Source: Gammaproteobacteria bacterium
GTDB taxonomy: Bacteria > Pseudomonadota > Gammaproteobacteria > Pseudomonadales > Azotimanducaceae
Assembly: GCA_002725285.1 (NCBI GenBank)
Contig: PBRC01000056.1
Location: forward strand, 1 to 38,116
DNA length: 38,116 nucleotides
Direction of reading: 5' to 3'
Shown: one piece after another, positions 34,555-38,116 of the stretch
Position numbering within the stretch: position 1 is the first letter of the stretch
Layout: each line of letters starts with the position of its first letter
Position numbers and translations under genes: made by a program
Notes under the pieces: generated by a model
What the model was told of the DNA's origin: nothing
The model's input: only the letters and a program-made list of their open reading frames with translations
Database searches by the model: none

Positions 34555-36447
34555 CTAATCAGACATGGCCAGATCCATTACCGCTCGATGTGCCTGACCA
34601 ATGGCGGCTTCGCTCATGGCGTTGGCACCTGCATCTGAATTGGCGATCGCTATGCGCCCGAACGGTCGACGGGCGACAACCCAGGGCGCTCTGGCAAGCG
34701 GCACCTCATCGAGCATGTACGCTACGTCTCCTGTTTCAGGATCTTGGCCAAACGCATAACCATGGGGCCATCGATTCACGGTGATAGCTTCGATGTCCCT
34801 TGCCGGATCAAAGCCGCCCGGTGACAGGATTCGACCGAGCTGGTTGCGAATGTTTCTCTCAAAGGTTTCAAATGTGGTCGTGAGCAGATCATTACGTCCC
34901 GCTTTCCACTGTTCCTGAGCTGTCAGGCCAGGGGCAAGTGGCGTGCGATACATATTTACTATCGTTGGTTGGTCGGGCGATCTGGCGTGATGATAGTCAC
35001 CGATACTCATCGGTGTGCTCAGACGGACAGAGTTAAAATAACAACCAGGACAATGCACCCTGTTAACACCCAGGTTTGCAAATGCACGCCAGTTTCGAAT
35101 CATTACGCTGGTATAAACCAACGGTGCTTTTAGAGACTGGGAGAGGGCCAGTTTCTGTTCTGCCGGAAGTTCTTCACATAGATAAGGAATCACCGAGTGG
35201 TAACAGGCGAGCACAGTCTGGCCCGCGCGTACACGATGTGCTCGACCATCTCGCACATAAGTGATCTCAACTTCCTGGGCTGTCTCTGGATCACCGATAT
35301 GGCGCACACCGACAACGGTACTCTCAAGGCGAATACGAACGGCTGAATCTCTGTCGTCGAGCTGCCCGTAATCAAAACGTGCTGATACGACGTCCTCCAT
35401 ACCGATGCCGGGAGCTGCGGCTGGAATCATCGAGCGTACCAGCAGGCGTGCAATCGAAGCATTGCCGTCCGGGAATCGAAAATATAGTCGTTCCTTGGCC
35501 TCTGTTCCGAACCCGAGACCTTTTGTTCCTGGCGCCCCATCTCCGGTTGCCGTCCAGGCTGATAAGGCATCAATTCCGATAGCCCAGTAGCCATCTTTCT
35601 GTAAGATTGCCAAAGACTCAGGATTGATGCCAACCAGATCAACCAGGAAATTCTGGTAACTCATATGGCGCAGACGTTCGCGCTTTTCATCGAGAGTCAA
35701 ACCGGCCAGGTAGTCCACTTCTGTCTCATACAGTCGGGCGATGTCTTCCCTGGCAACCTCAGTAAGCGGTGTCTTTTCAAGGAAGTCACGCCAGGTGGGT
35801 TCACCCGTCCCTGGCACCAGTCGATCCGTACCAAATGTCTCTTCAGCAAAGAAAACGCCGTTGCGAAGACCCATCGAGCGATGGAGGTCCCGATCAATGA
35901 ACTCTGTATAACGTTCTGGGTCAATACCCAGCGACCTGATCATACGTTGCGCTGCCTCGCCATATTGATGAAAGTCCTGAATGTTGATCGTGCCGCCGTG
36001 TGATAAAAGCATCTGATCGCCATGCCAGAACTCGTTGCGCTTGGCATGACCGCCGAAGTCATCGTGATTATCCAAAATCAAAATACGTGCATCCGGCTTG
36101 ATTTCGCGGTAGAACCAGGCGGCCGACAGACCACTTAGACCACCGCCCACGATCACCAGATCGTAGCGCTCAAAGGTATCTTCCACCTTTGAAGAATCCC
36201 ACCGTTTGCCCTGTTGAAGTTGATGTGCGACCTCGAAGGAGCCCGGATGGTTGCCTCGCAGGCCAGTCCGAATCGGTGGATAGGCGACATTTGAATCCCG
36301 CAGTAGCAAAGACGGGGAAGCAGGCATTTCGGTTTCCGACCACGAACATGACATCAGGCTGCCACTCAGAGCCACGCCAATGCCGTTGATAAAATCTCGA
36401 CGGCTAATCGAACGGTTAATACCTAACTTACGATCTCGCTTGTTCAT
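34555..36447 (-). CDS. Tat-exported FAD-dependent oxidoreductase, spermidine dehydrogenase-like
   Basis: 630 residues. The N-terminus carries a twin-arginine signal (SISRRDFINGIGVAL). After a conserved YPPIRTGLRGNHPGSFEVAH stretch comes the FAD-binding GGGLSGLSAAWFYRE with a distal acidic residue (ILILDN), then a Rossmann/amine-oxidase-type fold to a C-terminal FAD segment GRIAIANSDAGANAMSEAAIGQAHRA. This arrangement matches the SpdH group of flavoproteins, which includes bacterial spermidine dehydrogenase. The amine substrate is not certain. AAGGA seven bases before ATG supports the start. Electrons could go to the nearby periplasmic cytochromes. It is convergent with the heme operon. Confidence 0.82.
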   Translation of the reverse strand: MNKRDRKLGINRSISRRDFINGIGVALSGSLMSCSWSETEMPASPSLLLRDSNVAYPPIRTGLRGNHPGSFEVAHQLQQGKRWDSSKVEDTFERYDLVIVGGGLSGLSAAWFYREIKPDARILILDNHDDFGGHAKRNEFWHGDQMLLSHGGTINIQDFHQYGEAAQRMIRSLGIDPERYTEFIDRDLHRSMGLRNGVFFAEETFGTDRLVPGTGEPTWRDFLEKTPLTEVAREDIARLYETEVDYLAGLTLDEKRERLRHMSYQNFLVDLVGINPESLAILQKDGYWAIGIDALSAWTATGDGAPGTKGLGFGTEAKERLYFRFPDGNASIARLLVRSMIPAAAPGIGMEDVVSARFDYGQLDDRDSAVRIRLESTVVGVRHIGDPETAQEVEITYVRDGRAHRVRAGQTVLACYHSVIPYLCEELPAEQKLALSQSLKAPLVYTSVMIRNWRAFANLGVNRVHCPGCYFNSVRLSTPMSIGDYHHARSPDQPTIVNMYRTPLAPGLTAQEQWKAGRNDLLTTTFETFERNIRNQLGRILSPGGFDPARDIEAITVNRWPHGYAFGQDPETGDVAYMLDEVPLARAPWVVARRPFGRIAIANSDAGANAMSEAAIGQAHRAVMDLAMSD

Positions 36448-36659
36448 CCAACATTCCTTTGCTGTAAAAGAATAATGGTATAACTGGCCTGTAATGTCTG
36501 GAATGGCAACATCTTGTTAATAGACATTGTTCTTGTTTGATCAGACTATACACATTTTGAAAGCAACTTGATTTCAAAGCGTGCAGGCTAAACGGAAATA
36601 GCCATCAGTCAGTGGAAAGATAACAGTAGTGTCAATTGTTACGGTCGAGAGGTAGTTTC

Positions 36660-38116
36660 ATGAGATTTGATGCCATCGTCATCGGGGCTGGTCATAATGG
36701 CCTAACCGCCGCGAATTACCTGGCACAGGGTGGATTGAAGGTGTGTGTGCTGGAACAGCGCCATGTTGTAGGTGGTGCTGCTGTCAGTGACGAATTTCAT
36801 CCGGGCTTTCGCAACTCTGTAGCGTCTTTCGTGGTGAGTCTGCTCAGAACCGAGGTTATTGAGGAACTGGAGCTTGCGAACTACGGTTATGAAACCATGA
36901 TCGTGGAAAGTGGATTTTATCCTGACTCGGATGGGAACTACCTGCTTTTGAACGGAGATAAAGCCCATGACAGAGCGGAAGTTGAAAAATTCTCGAAAAC
37001 TGATTTTGACAACCTGCAGGAGTTTGATCAGATTGTAGAGAAGGCAGGTGCAGTCCTGTCGAAGCAATGGTTACGAGAGCCGCCAAAACTGCACAGCGGC
37101 GACCTGGGCGACCTGGTCGGTAGCGCCAGGCTTGGATTGGACATCCTAAAGTTAAACGGCGATGAGCGCTGGCGTTTACTGCAGTTTTTGCTGGGACCTC
37201 CCGATACCATCATTGAACGGTGGTTCGAAAGCGACAAACTAAAAGCGATGATCGCGTCCAGAATGACGCCAGCAAACTACGCCTCGCTGCATCAGCCTGG
37301 GGCCAGTCTTGCCATGTTGCATCATGCCGTTGGTGAAGTTGCTGGTAGCCAGGGAGACTGGGGTCTTGTACGAGGGGGTATGGGTACCATCACCCAGGCG
37401 ATGGCAGCATCGGCGAAAGATAAGGGTGTCGTAATTGAGACAAATGCACCTGTCGAATCTGTCGTTATTGATAGTGGCCGAGCGAAGGGAGTTCTGCTTA
37501 CAACCGGCAGGCAATTGCTTGCGCCGATAGTGGTTGCCAATACAGATCCAAATCGGACCTTCCTCAAACTGGTCGGTGCCGAGCATTTACCGGAGTCTTT
37601 TGCCCGTGACATCGAAGCATTCAGGCAGGAATCAGCTTCATTGCGAATCAATCTGGCGCTGAGCGGTTTACCGGATTTTGACTGTTTGCCCGGAACAGAA
37701 ATGGGGGAACATCACCGCAGCAGTATAATGATCGTCGAGAACAAAGATCATGTGGAGAATGCGTACCAGTCCGCGCGGCGAGGGATTCCGTCAAATCCTC
37801 CCTTTATCGAAGCACTGATTCCCAGCACAAGAGACGATAGCCTCACCGATGAGCCTGGAACCCATGTGATGAGTCTGCTCTGCAAATACATGCCGTATGA
37901 TCTTGCCGATGGGAAACACTGGGACGATATGCGAGAAGTGGTGTTTGAGCAGATTCTAGATTATCTGCAGACACTCATGCCCAATATCAGAGAGATATTG
38001 GTAGGCTACCAGTGCATGTCACCACTTGATTTGGAACGAACATTTGGCATGACCCGGGGAGACATATGTCACGGTAAACTAGAGCCTGACCAGATGTTCA
38101 GCGCCCGTCCCCATCC
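36660..38116 (+). CDS. Phytoene desaturase/PYROXD2-like FAD-dependent oxidoreductase (3' end cut by window)
   Basis: At least 485 codons, running off the window with no stop, which is why the ORF track lacks it. GAGAGG stands nine bases before the ATG. The N-terminal dinucleotide fold is clear: FDAIVIGAGHNGLTAANYLA, then VCVLEQRHVVGGAA. Further landmarks are WGLVRGGMGTITQAMAASAK and a second FAD segment, APIVVANTDPNRTF, with CQCM-like YQCMSPLDLERTFG near the cut end. This is the carotenoid-desaturase-like family to which human PYROXD2 belongs. It is ordinarily about 530-550 residues, so only the last few dozen are missing. Substrate unknown. It is divergent from the SpdH-like gene with a 212-bp gap. 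Confidence 0.85.
   Translation, partial: MRFDAIVIGAGHNGLTAANYLAQGGLKVCVLEQRHVVGGAAVSDEFHPGFRNSVASFVVSLLRTEVIEELELANYGYETMIVESGFYPDSDGNYLLLNGDKAHDRAEVEKFSKTDFDNLQEFDQIVEKAGAVLSKQWLREPPKLHSGDLGDLVGSARLGLDILKLNGDERWRLLQFLLGPPDTIIERWFESDKLKAMIASRMTPANYASLHQPGASLAMLHHAVGEVAGSQGDWGLVRGGMGTITQAMAASAKDKGVVIETNAPVESVVIDSGRAKGVLLTTGRQLLAPIVVANTDPNRTFLKLVGAEHLPESFARDIEAFRQESASLRINLALSGLPDFDCLPGTEMGEHHRSSIMIVENKDHVENAYQSARRGIPSNPPFIEALIPSTRDDSLTDEPGTHVMSLLCKYMPYDLADGKHWDDMREVVFEQILDYLQTLMPNIREILVGYQCMSPLDLERTFGMTRGDICHGKLEPDQMFSARPH

Overview
The window looks like a chromosomal segment of a free-living, aerobic Gram-negative bacterium. The evidence is a TonB-dependent receptor, periplasmic c-type cytochromes, PQQ-type dehydrogenases, a Tat-exported flavoprotein, a TauE/SafE exporter and a MATE pump. 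Gene content and style (many acyl-CoA enzymes, scavenging transporters, small operons, frequent strand switches) fit a marine-type gammaproteobacterium. This is inference: no rRNA, tRNA or universal marker gene is present to fix the taxonomy.

Layout. 1-4600: a perfect 64-bp tandem duplication, a two-domain VOC protein, a histidinol-dehydrogenase-family enzyme lying between two decayed genes (the C-terminus of an N-acyl-D-amino-acid deacylase and a gutted DegT-type aminotransferase), then a class III CoA-transferase and a bidirectional terminator. 4665-7919 (minus): HpcH/HpaI aldolase and a membrane-bound PQQ glucose/quinate-type dehydrogenase. 8145-9772: HemJ/CopD-like membrane protein, a small membrane protein and an SDR. 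9835-10829 (minus): a translationally coupled pair, a tetraheme c-type cytochrome and a bis-heme-b ferric-reductase-like membrane protein. 10943-16640: TauE/SafE exporter, small secreted ORF, exported TPR-like protein and a large TonB-dependent receptor with a clear terminator. 16831-23900: crotonase, Spinster-like MFS, secreted unknown, SRPBCC, unknown 144-aa protein, GST and MATE.

23976-28822: a di-heme MauG/CcpA-type peroxidase, a membrane-anchored cytochrome c-glucose/sorbosone dehydrogenase fusion, and a two-gene sodium:solute symporter. 28952-30434 (minus): a NodN-like MaoC protein and a TolB/OGL-like propeller. 30811-34143 (plus): a heme operon with a three-part protein (carboxypeptidase-regulatory-like domain, CXXCH heme, Vgb-like propeller), a homologue of Sphaeroides heme protein SHP, and two tandem di-heme cytochromes of the DHC family. 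Downstream is a gene-free 411-bp stretch that may hold a wrecked cytochrome b. 34555-38116: a Tat-exported SpdH-like flavoprotein (minus) and a phytoene-desaturase/PYROXD2-like flavoprotein running off the window end; the latter is missing from the ORF track.

Theme. I count 13 CXXCH heme sites in seven proteins, plus two PQQ-type dehydrogenases and a predicted bis-heme b protein, so the window is dominated by periplasmic oxidation and electron transfer next to acyl-CoA catabolism and uptake. The best candidate for an undescribed system is the 30.8-34.1 kb heme operon: SHP and DHC are a known redox pair, but their pairing here with a heme-bearing Vgb-like propeller and with two DHC paralogues is not an arrangement I know.
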